The position numbers were made by a program, and so were the translations under genes. From Montifringilla adamsi (taxonomy: Eukaryota; Chordata; Aves; Passeriformes; Passeridae): DNA of 64,000 nucleotides. The DNA lies in assembly GCA_017590115.1 (NCBI GenBank), contig JAGGNK010008670.1, positions 1,178,001 to 1,242,000 on the forward strand, read 5' to 3'. The notes beneath the pieces were generated by a model, which worked only from the letters and a program-made list of their open reading frames with translations, did no database searches and was not told the DNA's origin. Shown piece by piece: positions 35,935-46,979 of this stretch; the first letter of the stretch is position 1, and every line of letters starts with the position of its first letter.

Positions 35935-37241
35935 CAGATGGAGCAGTTGCTGTTCCAGCGCTGCCGAGCCGTGAATCCCAAACTCTGCGGAGCTGCGGCT
36001 CCAGCACGGACGCGCTGATCCTGCGGCTGCTCCCGGGTGTGGATCTGCCACGAAGCTCCCGGAGCCACGAGAACCAAGCCCCAGCCCTCCTTTGCTTCTC
36101 TCGTTTTAGCAGCCTCTGCTTCCTGAGCACGTCCCAGCTCTGCCCATGTTTTTCCCGGCTTTGCCCGGTTTTAGCTGGGCCGCTGCTGTTTTAGCACACT
36201 CTTTTCACTCTCTTTGGCCAAAAGGGCAAAGAGGTGATCAGAGATCAGACAACACACAACAGTGAAACGTGCTCCAGGTGTGGACTGGGGGTGTCTCTCC
36301 ATGGGGGAGCAGAGGATGCCCACACAGCCACCCCATCCCTTGGCACCGCTCTGGGGCTGGACCTTGTGGCTCTGCACAACCCCCAGACAGGGACAGGAGG
36401 AGAGGGAACGGCCTCAGGCTGGGCCAGGGGAGGGGAGGGTTGGATATTGGGAGAATTTCTTCTCAGAAGGGGCTGTCCAGCCTGGCACAGCTGCTCAGGG
36501 CGAAGTGGTGAATCCCTCCGGCCCTGGAGGGATTTATCAGCCCTGTGGATGTGGCACTTGGGGACATGGCCAGTGTGGCCTTGGCACTGCTGGGGGAATG
36601 GTTGGACTCCATGACCTCAGAGGGCTGTTCCAAACTGACAATTTTCTGAGTTTGTTCCTTGACTCTCCTACTGCTTTAAAAAGAAATTGTTCCTAAGCCC
36701 TCCTGCCCTGGCTGCACTCTGCCATGGAGTGTGGTGTTAAACCCTGTGTGCCCGTACTTCTGTGATAACCACGAGAGGTAAAACTTGAGATTCTTCCATC
36801 TGCTCTGCTGGAGGTGAACCTCGGGGTCCAGGTACCCCCAGAAATTGGAAGGCTCAGCCAGAACTCCAGATGTTGCAGTTTGGAGCTGGCTCTGAGCTGG
36901 TGAAACACCAAGGTGGGATTTATTATTGCATCATTCGTCTGCACATCGAAAATAAGATTGTGTTACATAATCGCATCTCATTTGTTATTTATTGCTTTCT
37001 CTCCCTGCACAGATGTGGATGTTTCTCCCTCTCTCCTGGTGGATAATCCCTGTGGTTTTCCTGCTGGGCTGTGGGAGGTGCTGTGGGATGGGTGGGGAGC
37101 CAGGGGCTGGAGGGACAGGATGGGTTGAAGTTTTTCCAAAGAAAACCAACATCTTTTACCTGTTAATGCCTACAAAACTGCAGGAACTTCTGCAAACAGC
37201 GAGTTCAGGGGCCATGGCTTGTCCTGGGAGGTGAAATACTT
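35935..37241. repeat. Tandem segmental duplication, copy 2
   Basis: Second copy, offset 1297 bases at its start and 1307 at its end. The 10-base growth comes from a 2-base change near 36512 and an 8-base change near 36762. I noticed roughly a dozen differences, for example GTCTTTCC to GTCTCTCC and CAGAATTTGG to CAGAAATTGG. True tandem duplication or uncollapsed alleles could both explain it. Confidence 0.93.
36388..36649 (+). mobile_element. CR1 LINE 3' fragment, in duplication copy 2
   Basis: Same insertion as the copy at 35091-35350. It shares that copy's truncation points, so it was duplicated and not independently inserted. Confidence 0.85.
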
Positions 37242-37565
37242 GGACATCGAGCTGATAATGCTACAAAAAATGCCCCAAACAAAGTTTGGTGGCACCAAAC
37301 CCCACCATTGCTTGTGCAGGTAACTCTCCCGTGCCTGCCTGCTGCTTTTTCCTGCCTTTTCCTGAAGTGCAGGCAGGGCTGGCAGAGTCACCCCCAGGCT
37401 CCTGCTGTGCTGCCTGGGCATGACAATTTGGATCCAGGTGCTGCCAAAGTGCAATCCTTGCTGCTCAGTGCAAAAAAAAACCTGCAGCAGGAGCTTTCCC
37501 TGGTGCCCTCCCTGCCCAGCAGCCTTCCAGAGCTCAAGGAGCATTAGGACAAAGCTCTCAGAGCG

Positions 37566-37662
37566 TGGTGGGGGTTTGGGAGTGTCCTGTGCAGGGCCAG
37601 GGGTTGGACTGGATGATCCCTGTGGGTCTCTCCCTGCTCAGAGTGTTCTGTGATTCTGGGAC
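37566..37662 (+). mobile_element. CR1 LINE tail
   Basis: GGGGTTGGACTGGATGATCC, GTGTTCTGTGATTCTGGGAC: forward CR1 end, severely 5'-truncated. Confidence 0.8.
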
Positions 37663-38049
37663 TCTTCTGTCTCACAGAGCATCCCACAGTGAGCTGAGCC
37701 CATCCACACCCCGGGTAAAATCCACATCCTGCTGAGAGAAAGTGAGATTTAGGATTTAGAAATAGTATGAGGTGAAAGGGCTTGGAAGGGGCTCTGCATT
37801 GCACCAAAATCTACAGGTGGTTGTGGGTGCCAACCCTGCTGCTCACACAGAGCACTCGGAATAGATTCTGCTCTCTAATCCAGACGGATCAGCCCTTGGA
37901 GCACGTCCTTCCTCCCAGTCTCCCCCATGCCCACACGTATCAGTTCCATCTCCCAAACCACAACAGACAAATGATTTGAGTTGTGTTTTGGATCCCACAG
38001 CAAATTTAACACGACCCCGGCGGTGCCGGCGCTGCAAGAACTCGCCCCA

Positions 38050-38240
38050 AGCACAAAGCTGGAGACAGGTTTGATTTTAAACCTCTTTATCCAATATTCC
38101 AGCTCCTACTTAAAAGCAGGTGTATGATGGGCACGTAATAAATGTTGATCTTCTCGCTCCAGCTCTCTGCTAATGTGATTTTTGGTGCTGCATCATGTAG
38201 AAAATATGAATTCTTGTTTTCTTATGTAAAAGTGCTGTCA
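38050..38240. promoter_or_regulatory. Candidate conserved non-coding element
   Basis: Unique block with GTTTGATTTTAAACCTC, GGGCACGTAATAAATG and CTGCTAATGTGATTTTTGG, flanked by ordinary GC-richer sequence. Confidence 0.35.
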
Positions 38241-39042
38241 CAAACCCCAGCAAGTTTTCAGTGTGATGAGACCCTTAAAAAGGGGAGATTTTTGTTGTGC
38301 TGTAGTTACTGATGTCTTCTGCAAAGGAGATCCTTAGGACACAGGAGCAGCTCTGGCTGCCAGTGCTGAGAATCCCTTGGACCCCCATGGAACGCAGGGA
38401 CAGCGATGGAAAACCTCCCCAGCTTCTTGGCAGGGTCTGTCCTGCCTTGCTCTGTGCTTCTCTCAGGTTTTTCACTTGGGACCAGCCTGTGTCCCCTCCC
38501 TGCCTGTGTCCCTCACTGCTCTCACACAGAAAGGCTTTTCCTGCCAGCCCGACACCGCTTGTCTGGACTCACTGCTGTCCCTAAGGTGACCTGGTGGCAC
38601 CAAGGGGCACAGGGACAGTTTCCTCTCCATGCAGAATTCCCTCAGCAATGCTGTCCTGGCCCTGGCTGCTGCACAGCACGAGGGTTTCTCACTGACTGTC
38701 CCGAAGGTGAAGTTGTTGGTGAATGTTTGATCATTCCTCTGCAGCCCAAATTAATTAAACCACACCGGATCTGTTGTGTGGAATAAATGGGAATAATTTT
38801 ACGTGGTGGAGTGATTACAATGTGTGCTCTTGCAGGGCAAATATGGGAAAGCAGGGTCCTTTGCTGGGTGGGGAGGGTGCTCCCCTGCTTTTCCATACAT
38901 CCCTGAGCTAAGAGGGAATGTGGAGTAATGCAGGGTGACTTAATACCCAACATGACAGATGGATAATCCACACCCATGTAAAACGTTGTAAGCACCAGCT
39001 GCACGTGACCAGCCTTCATCCAAAACATGTGTGGATCTCCAG

Positions 39043-39597
39043 CATTCCCTGCACAGCATTCCCTGCACAGCACTCCCTGCACAGCACTCCCTGGACAACA
39101 CTTCCTGCACTGCATTCCCTGCACAGCTCCAAGCCCTGAGCATTCCCTGCACTGCACTCCCTGCACAGCATTTCCTGCACTGCATTCCCTGCACTGCATT
39201 CCCTGCGCTGCATTCCCTGCGCAGCACTCCCTGCACAACACTCCCTGCACAACACGTCCTGCACTGCATTCCCTGCACTGCATTCCCTGCACAACATTCC
39301 CCGTACAACACTTCCTGCACAGCATTTCCTGCACAGCACTCCCTGTACAACACTTCCTGCACTGCATTCCCTGTGCAGCATTCCCTGCGCAGCTTTCCCT
39401 GTACAGCATTCCCTGCACCAACACTTCCTGCACAACATTCCCTGTACAACACTTCCTGCACAGCATTCCCTGCGCTGCATTCCCTGCACTGCATTCCCTG
39501 CACTGCATTCCTTGTACAGCATTCCCTGAGCAGCACTCCCTGCACAGCACTTCCTGTACAGCATTCCCTGCACCAACACTCCCTGCACAACATTCCC
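39043..39597. repeat. 14-bp minisatellite, about 39 copies
   Basis: Units of CATTCCCTGCACTG and variants (CACTCCCTGCACAG, CACTTCCTGTACAA) run without interruption. Two 15-base units (CATTCCCTGCACCAA) recur in the same context about 150 bases apart, showing block duplication. Because 14 is not a multiple of 3 and the unit has no stop, open frames over 200 codons appear on both strands with a 14-residue repeat. These are not genes. Confidence 0.95.
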
Positions 39598-40699
39598 ACC
39601 TGTCTCATTCCCACCCCTTGCCAGGGGCAGGGACAGCCCCCAGACCTCCAACTGCTCCAGAAGAAATGACATTACTGACAGCCCACTCAGGAGCAGTGCA
39701 AGCATGCATTTCCTGAAAATTCTGTGGTTTTAACTGAAAACTGGGATGTGGAGCCACCAGCCGGAGAACAAAGGTGACAGAGCTGTCAGAGCCGAGCTTT
39801 GTCTTCAGAACCATTATTCAATCATCAGAAGATGCTGCTGAGAGAGGAGCACAACCCAAATTCCTTAAAAATCCTTTCAGATAATAAGGCCACAGTCAAT
39901 AGTACCCACGGAAGAGGAGGAGATTTGGAAGTTCCTTTGGAAAAGATCCAGCTCCTCTCAGAATTCTCCTCCAGGATGTTTGGAGCATTGGGGAGTAGCT
40001 CCAGGAGTGTGGGGGAGGCTGTGCCCAGGAGCCCAGACCTGTGCAGGATGGAAGGAAAACCTCTTCAATCCTCTAGAAAGCAACCAAAAAATTAAATTTT
40101 GGGTGTTTAATACATGAACTTTCCAGTTTCTAGGAGAATGGTTGCTTCTCTCTATGCTGGTGGTGCTCCCTCAATCCTCACATCTCCAGGAGTTTGGGGA
40201 CCCTGGATTCTGTTCAAGGTGAAGGGAGCAATACATTTTGGAAGAGGGGCTTTTTGGATTAACATATTGATAATTTCGGGGTTTGCAAAATTTCTCAGCT
40301 CCCGATCCCTCCCACTGCTGGTATTTGCTTTCCAAAAGAGAAAATGGGGTTTGCATTTCCCAGCCACGCCAAGCTTGGGCTCCTGATGCTCAACACAGAT
40401 CCTGTCCCAGCCGAGCTCTCCGCTGCTGCCCTGGAGGAAAACGGGAATCTGAAGGAAGTGTGGGAAATGGGAATCAAACAGAGTACAAAGAAATGAAGAG
40501 CCCAATTTTGGGGAGGGATGAGGAGCACTCCTGCACACAATCCCCCCCTCCTGTGCTGCCTGTGTTCACAGATTCTTGTTTTGACTCATCCTGCAGCTCC
40601 AGCTGTGGCAGCAGCTTCTAAGAGAGTGGCTCAAATACAAATTTGATGTTCAAGTGGAGGAATCAACAGAATTATTCAAGTGGTGCAGAAACAGCCTCA

Positions 40700-40985
40700 G
40701 AAAAGAGTGTGTGCAGCATCTCAGCTATTAATGTATTATTCCCCAACAGCACTCCTCGCTCATTGAAAGAGCAGAAAGGCCTGATTTGGAACGCTCCAGT
40801 TTATATAAGAATATTAAATATGCCAAAGCTTTTCCAAATAATAGTTTGATTAGTCCCTGCTGGGATCACTCAGGGATCCAATCCTGCTCTGTGCAGTACC
40901 CAGGGCACCTCTACCCACAGCTCCCAGGGTGACATCACACCTGGAAGGGCCACTCGGTGCTTCATTTGCATAAGACGTTCATTAA
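40700..40985. promoter_or_regulatory. Candidate conserved non-coding element
   Basis: CAGCTATTAATGTATTATTC, TTATATAAGAATATTAAATA, AATAATAGTTTGATTAG and CATTTGCATAAGAC in a repeat-free stretch. The last is an octamer-like site. Confidence 0.4.
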
Positions 40986-41229
40986 CAAGTAATTAAATGG
41001 CAGGAGTGAGGGCCCCCACACCCCTGAGCTGTCTGGGTGGGCAGGGTTTGGTGGAGGAGCCAAGGAGCTTCCCTGGTACCCCTGACCCTGTTTGGTGTTT
41101 TTCTAAAACCATCTGTGGGTGCACGAGATCCAGGGTTTGTGGTTCTTATCAGTGCTGCTATCAGTGCCCAGCTTTGGACAGCACAGACCTGGGGGGGCAG
41201 GAGGGGAGCTCTGGGCACGGCCTGGGGAT

Positions 41230-41505
41230 GATTCCTGTTCTGGTGTGATTCCACACACCCAGAGGTAAATCCCCAGGAGTCTGATTTCTATTCTTGTATG
41301 ATTCTAAACACCCAAAGGTAAATCCCCAGGAGTTTGATTTCTGTTCTGGTGTGAAATCCCCAGGTGTGATTCCAAACACCCAGAGGTAAATCCCCAGGAG
41401 TCTGATTTGTGTTCTGGTATGATTCTAAACACCCAAAGGTAAATCACCAGGAGTTTGATTCCTGTTCTGCTATGATTCTAAACACCCAGAGGTAAATCCC
41501 CAGGA
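41230..41505. repeat. 53-bp minisatellite, five copies
   Basis: The GGTAAAT anchor recurs at 41264, 41317, 41385, 41438 and 41491, a 53-base period with one 68-base unit carrying a 15-base insertion (AAATCCCCAGGTGTG). Alternate units share variants (GATTCTAAAC against GATTCCAAAC), so pairs of units probably duplicated together. Confidence 0.92.
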
Positions 41506-41894
41506 GTGTGCTATCTGTGTGGGGCACACAGTTTTACTGGAGAATGCCTTTCCACCCAAGGTGGCTGCAGGGACACAAATCCATCCTTGACCCAGCTGGA
41601 GAAGGGCAGTGGCAGCACCCTGAGTGCCACCACACCGTGCTGGAGCAGCATTCCCATTCCCAGGAGCCAAGCCCAGCGGAGCTGCCGCAGCGCTCGCAGG
41701 CCCTGCACGGGGGCAGCTGGAGCTGGGCACTGCTCTGTTGGCACGGGCTGCTGGGGCAGTTCACCCTTCACCCTTCTGGCCGTGCTCCCAGCGTGGTTCC
41801 CTGTACACTGGGGGCTGCCACGTCCCCCTGTCCCCTGGCTGGTGTCACACCCAGCCCTCAGCTCCGGGGCTGCCTCTGGAGCTGCTCTTTGGAG

Positions 41895-42215
41895 CTACTC
41901 AGTATTCAGTGGCACCACTTACCTAATGCACACGGATTTAATTCATTTCTGATTGATCCCATAATTACAAAATTTGTTTAAAGCTGTTATATTATCTCCT
42001 TATTTGACACAATATGGCATAATTTTGTTATAGTATTGAAAACCAAATAAGACAACTGCAGCTGGTAGCATTTCAAAGAGCCATTCCCTTTAAGATGAAA
42101 TCAATCCTGTTTCAAGTTTATTCCCTTGCTTTAGGATCGAGGCTCTAGGGGTGTATTTTGCTGAAAAACGTCTTTTTGATTTTTCAGAAATTCTTCAGAT
42201 TAATATGCAGCTGTC
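41895..42215. promoter_or_regulatory. Candidate conserved non-coding element
   Basis: AT-rich but complex block with CGGATTTAATTCATTTCTGA, CCATAATTACAAAATTTG and CAATATGGCATAATTTTG. It is followed immediately by a CpG-rich segment, so a poised promoter/enhancer pair is possible. Confidence 0.45.
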
Positions 42216-42234
42216 ATTGCAAGGCAAATCCAGC

Positions 42235-42430
42235 CCGGCTTTCATGTGCTCCTCTCTCCCCGGGCTGTGGCGAGTGCCCGGCCCTGCCGGGAGCCACCGC
42301 GGCGCTGGTGACAGCCGGGACACGGCCACCCGGCCACGGCCACCCGGCCACGGCCACCCGGGCCTCGCCCCTCGGCCCGCCCCGCACTCACCGCCCGTCA
42401 CACCGGCCTTAAAGCAGGAGCCGTGACAGC
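42235..42430. promoter_or_regulatory. Small CpG island with a 14-bp tandem repeat
   Basis: CpG-rich stretch (GCCCGGCCCTGCCGGGAGCC, GCCCGCCCCGCACTCACCGC) with about three copies of CGGCCACCCGGCCA at 42325-42362. No transcript or exon could be assigned. Confidence 0.5.
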
Positions 42431-42607
42431 ACGGAGAGCCCGGCTCCTTTGTGCGGCCCCTGGAGTGTCCTTTGAAAAGTTGTTTAACTTGCAGATCATG
42501 TCGACAAAACTTTCCAAGGGGATGCTTTGGAGTAAATAGACGGTGACGGCCCTGAGTGAAGTTTAAATATTTATATCAATATTTGACTTATTCTTTCAGC
42601 AGCATCG

Positions 42608-42863
42608 ATCACAGAAGCACGGAAGGGTTTGGGTTGGGAGGGACATGAAAGCTCATCCAATGTCCCACGGGCAGGGACACCTCCCACCGTCCCAGGCTGC
42701 TCCAAGCCCTGTCCAGCCTGGCCTTGGGCACTGCCAGGGATGCAGGGGCAGCCCCAGCTGCTCTGGGCACCCGTGCCAGGGCCTGCCCACCCTGCCAGCC
42801 AGGAATTCCCTCCCAGAATCCCATCCATCCCTGCCCTCTCTCCATGTGAGGCCATTCCCTTTT
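42608..42863 (-). mobile_element. CR1 LINE 3' fragment
   Basis: Reverse CR1: GGTTTGGGTTGGGAGGGACA, CCACGGGCAGGGACACCTCC, CCAGCCTGGCCTTGGGCACT, ending around GAGGCCATTCCCTTTT. Confidence 0.88.
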
Positions 42864-43319
42864 CTCATGGATGTGCCCTACAGACACTCCACCTCAGCCA
42901 TGGCTCATCCCTGGTGTTCGGGAAGGAATTCCCGTTTTCTCCCTGCATTCCATCCCTGCAGAGCGCCCCGGGCTGCTGAGGACCGGGATGATCTCAGCCC
43001 AGCAGCTCCTGCCCAGGATTTGCCTGGGTGGGCAGAAGAGACCCTGGGGGCTGCTGGAGCTCCTGCCCTGCAGAAAACACTGCCACAGCTTTCCAGACGG
43101 CGTCAGAAAAAAGGGAAGAAGTTATCTTTTTATTCTTTTCCTTACTGAGTGGGAAGAAAGAAGGAAAAGGGTTATTTGAGTGCTCCTGTGGACTCCCGAG
43201 CCTGTCCAGCACCGCTCCTTCCCTGCTGGAGCATCCAGGCAGGTGAGAGCAGGGATGGAGCGCCCTGGGAAGGGGAGCGGGGCCGGTCTGGGACGCTCCT
43301 GAAGGCTTTAAAGAGCTCG

Positions 43320-43556
43320 TCTCAGAGCGGGGACAGGGATCAGTCTCTTTTCCTGCAACTCGCTTCACAGAGAGCGCCGCTGTCCCCTGACATCTTCAAA
43401 CGCGGCGCTGGCAGAGCGATTGAAAGGCGGCCGTGCGGGAGGAGCGCTCCTGCGGCCACATGACCTCCCAGCCCGGGCCTCCCCTTCCCCACCACCGCCG
43501 AGCCTTTCCGAGCAGGATTCCTCTGCTGCCCCGGCCGCAAACCCGGCCCTGGCCTC
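43320..43556. promoter_or_regulatory. CpG-rich segment
   Basis: AAACGCGGCGCTGGCAGAGC, GGCGGCCGTGCGGGAGGAGC and GCCACATGACC (an E-box-like site) lie just left of a G-rich minisatellite. Possible CpG island; no gene recognised. Confidence 0.45.
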
Positions 43557-44072
43557 TGCAGGGGCTGGGGGAGCGGGGGGGCTGGGGGCACTGGGAGTAC
43601 TGGGGTTATGGGGGGCTGGGGGCACTGGGAGTACTGGGGTTATGGGGGTGCTGAGGGTATTGGAATGCTGAGGGCACTGGGGACACTGGGGTGCTGAGGG
43701 TTCTAAGGAAGCTGGGGGCACTGGTGGTGTTGGAGATACTGGGAGTACTGGGATTGTGGAGGCACTGAGGTGCTGAGGGCACTGGGGACACTGGGGTGCT
43801 GAGGCACTGGAGGGTGCTGAGGGTTCTGGGGCTTCTGGGGGTGCTGGGGGCACTGGTGTCTGGAGGGTTCTGAGGGATCTGGGAATGCTGAGGGTTCTGG
43901 GGGATCTGGGGGTTCTGGGGGCTCTGGGGTTGCTGAGGGTGCCGGGGGATTTGGGAGTGCTGGGGTTCTAGGGGATTTGGGGATTCTGGGGGTTCTGGGG
44001 GATCTGGGGGTGCTGGGGTTCTAGGGGATCTGGGGGATCGGGGGTTTTGGGGGCTCTGGGGGTGCTGGGGTG
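43557..44072 (+). repeat. G-rich minisatellite (GGGGNTNTGG type), quadruplex-prone
   Basis: About 500 bases of short units such as CTGGGGGCACTGGGAGTA, CTGGGGGATCTGGGGGTT and GGGTGCTGAGGGCACTGG. The plus strand carries dozens of GGG/GGGG runs spaced by a few bases, and the minus strand is correspondingly C-rich. Unit length is irregular (about 8-12 bases). Confidence 0.92.
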
Positions 44073-44267
44073 CATCACCTCGGGCTGCACCGAGCCCTCA
44101 GCCCTGCCAGCTGGTCCCCGCCGTCACCCTCAGCCGGTGTCACCTCCCGGCTGTCCCACCCGCCGTGCCCCGCCGAGGGCTCCCAGGGGCCGGGTCTGAC
44201 CCCCCCGGCCGGGGCTGAGCCTGGCCAGGACCCTCCCGAGCCCGGGGCCGCCCCGGCTGCTGCTCCT

Positions 44268-44460
44268 GACAGCAGGATGCAAATGAACGGCTCTGCAGCG
44301 TGTTGGATAAATACAATGTTTGTTCTTCCTAATGGATTTCAGCAAGATATGGTAAATATTAACTCCCAGGTGGGGCAAATGCATTATTCATCAGCAGGCT
44401 CGCTCCGCCGGCTCCTGATGAACGCGTGGCAGCCCTGGCTGCGGCAGAGTTAATTCTCCT
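44268..44460. promoter_or_regulatory. Candidate conserved non-coding element
   Basis: A perfect octamer ATGCAAAT at 44278-44285 lies in a block with GGATAAATACAATGTTTGTT, GGTAAATATTAACTCCC and CAAATGCATTATTCATCAGC. It is sharply bounded by GC-rich sequence. Confidence 0.45.
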
Positions 44461-44929
44461 TCCAGGAGCTGGGCTGGGGCTGGGATTTGTGCTGGGAGCA
44501 GCATCGATAAGCCAGGTCTGGTTCTGTCTTGCTGAGCAGGGCTCACACAGCAGCAAGGGCTTTGCTGCAGAGCTGGGGGACCCAGCCCGGACAGCTGACC
44601 CCAGCTGACCCCAGGGGTTTCATTTGATCCCTCCCCAAATCCCTCCAGAGGAGCTAGGAGTGACTGAAACCTCAGCGAGGTGATGCAGGTGAGTGGTTGA
44701 GCTGGGGACAGCTCTGACACCATTTCTGGGGGAGAAGATGGGGTTTGGTCATTAATTACCCCTCTCCCCTGTGTCCACACACTCCTCTCTGGGTCAGCCA
44801 GCACATCCCTGTGCAAACCTCACAGCACCCAAACAACTCCCTGCTGCTCCATCCACCTCCCAAACCTCAGTTTTTGGTACGTGTGTGCTGAGGAAAGGGT
44901 TAAGAGCTGAAACCCTCCTGCATCGATCC

Positions 44930-45190
44930 TTGGCCATGTCATTTAACCCAATTAATTCCAGCGCAGTAAATAGGATTTAAATTTCTGCTGAAATGATTTG
45001 TTAAGTCAGGAGATAAATACAGGCCCTCACCTCCTTCCCGTTAATTAGATGTCAATTCATAAACGCAGGGATTTGATGCCACGGCGAAAATTGCCCCCAG
45101 AAGTGATTAGAGCCTCTCTTAAACTGGTGGAGGAAATCTGTTTTTACAGACTATTGGCCCTTCCACTTTTTCCTGGGCATAAATTAACCC
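44930..45190. promoter_or_regulatory. Candidate conserved non-coding element
   Basis: CCCAATTAATTCCAGC, CCGTTAATTAGATGTCAATT and GGGCATAAATTAACCCC in unique sequence. Confidence 0.4.
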
Positions 45191-45409
45191 CTGCACACAC
45201 CTCGGTGGCTCTGGTGACACCGTCACCCTCTGGAGCTGCTCCCTCGCCCTGCAGTTGGATTTAAGCCCAAGCCTAAGAAGTCAAGGCTGGCGCACTGACT
45301 TAGCAGTGCCCAGTTTTTCTCCTTGTTTGAAGCTGCCTTTGCCTTTGCCTCGTGTGGTGACAGCCCCACCAAAAGCCATCTCCCGAAATGAAAGCAGTGA
45401 CATTCAGCA

Positions 45410-45800
45410 ATGCGATTCCAGACCTGGCTAAGTCAGATGTTAAACACCTTAGGGGTATAATCTCCTTTTAATGTGAGCACAACTCCCATTAACATTAATA
45501 GGGGGTTGTGTGGCGGCTTCAAAAGGAGAATATGCACCTAAAAGTGCAAATTAGCACTTACAAACTCTATTGATAAATTATTAAAGCGGATCATTAAAGC
45601 ATAGCCACGCCTCCAGATCATTAGAGCGAGTCCAAAACAGCACGGGGACATGCGCGGTGCTCCCTCATTAAAACAGCTCCTAAAATGCCATTTAGGCCCC
45701 AAAATGAATCCAGAGTAAATATTGGTTCATCAGCGCTGCTTCGTGCAGAATTTGGAGCTTTAAGAGCTTGGACTTCTCTTCTTTAAATGCAAATGAGCAG
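45410..45800. promoter_or_regulatory. Candidate conserved non-coding element
   Basis: CTCCCATTAACATTAATAGG, GATAAATTATTAAAGCGGAT, CATTAAAGCATAGCC and AAATGCAAATGAGCAG. The octamer ATGCAAAT occurs again at about 45787. No transposon. Confidence 0.45.
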
Positions 45801-46641
45801 CAGGCAATGCTTTAATGCAGGTGCCCGCTCAGAAATCAGTTTAGAAGGTAAATTAAAGCCCAAATTAAAGCCAGGCTGTCACCAGAGCTCTTTTTTTTGT
45901 TGTTTACATGGTGACAAAGCTGCACCCCGTCCCCAGGGGGCTCAAGCCCCAATTCCCAGGGCTGCCACAACTCATTTTCCTCCCGTCCTGGTGCCGTGGG
46001 GCCCGTGGGTGACACCAGAGGCTTTGAGGGGACACTGGAATCGTCCTTGCTTGCCCTTCCTGGCTGTCCCCAGGTCACAGCAGCCCGGCTCCAGGCTCAT
46101 CCTCATGCTGGGCTCATCCAGCCCCAGGGATGTGCCTCACTGGGCGCACTGGGGCTGCTCATTGCTCCCCGTGGGAGCAGACCCCTCCAAGCCGGCTGTT
46201 CATGGGAATGCAGTCACCCCAAAATCTCTGAAAGGGGTTCGGCAGGACGTGCTCATCCTGGGGGGTGTTTACTCAACCCGTGATGATTTTCAGTGCACTA
46301 AAGTGGTGTTTCCTCAACTGCAGTATTCAGGTTGCAATTTGTAGCATCACAGTGACCAACACCCCTAATTTAGAGGGTATTGCCTTCACCTTCCAGGGAT
46401 GTTTTTTAATTAAAAAAAAAAAAGGGTTATAATGTTATAACCACTATCCTAAACACAGATCCCAAACTCCAAGCCCATTCCCAGAGCCATTAACCAAATT
46501 ACTTTTGAAAATAAGATTATTTATATTAACGGAGCAGCAAAAGGAGTAGAAGTCAAGAAAGCAGCCTCTCAGTGGTGGTCCTGAGTTTGGGATGATGCCA
46601 GTTCTTTCTGCTATTGAGAATTTTGCAACAGGTGAATGTGA

Positions 46642-46686
46642 AGATAAATAAATTTTATTTATTTATTTATTTATATAAATAAATAA
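46642..46686. repeat. (ATTT)n microsatellite with self-complementary halves
   Basis: ATAAATAAATTTTATTTATT continuing into TTATATAAATAAAT: AAAT-type units followed by ATTT-type units, so the stretch can fold back on itself. Confidence 0.85.
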
Positions 46687-46979
46687 TGTTTCTGGAGATA
46701 AATAAGGACACAAATTCAAGTGGGGAGGTTAAAACAGAACAAGAACGAGGGCTTGGTGCACCATCAGCCAGAGCTGGGTGCTGGCTTAGGTGCTGCTGTA
46801 TTTCCCAGGAAAATTAAAAATGTGCATTTTGGGGTCGGGTTTTAGCAGGTTCAGCTCTGAGCTGGAGGCTCCGGGAGCAGCATCTGCTCAGGCACGTCTC
46901 CAACAGCCCCCGGTGTCACCAGAGCCACCAGTGCCCCCAGCAACACCCCCCGAGGAGCCCAGCCAGGCTCAGCCCCATT

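Noticed and set aside
38642..39716. Reading frames over 200 codons on both strands, Cys-rich and repetitive
   Set aside because: They are produced by the 14-bp array. The 14-residue periodicity is exactly three repeat units.
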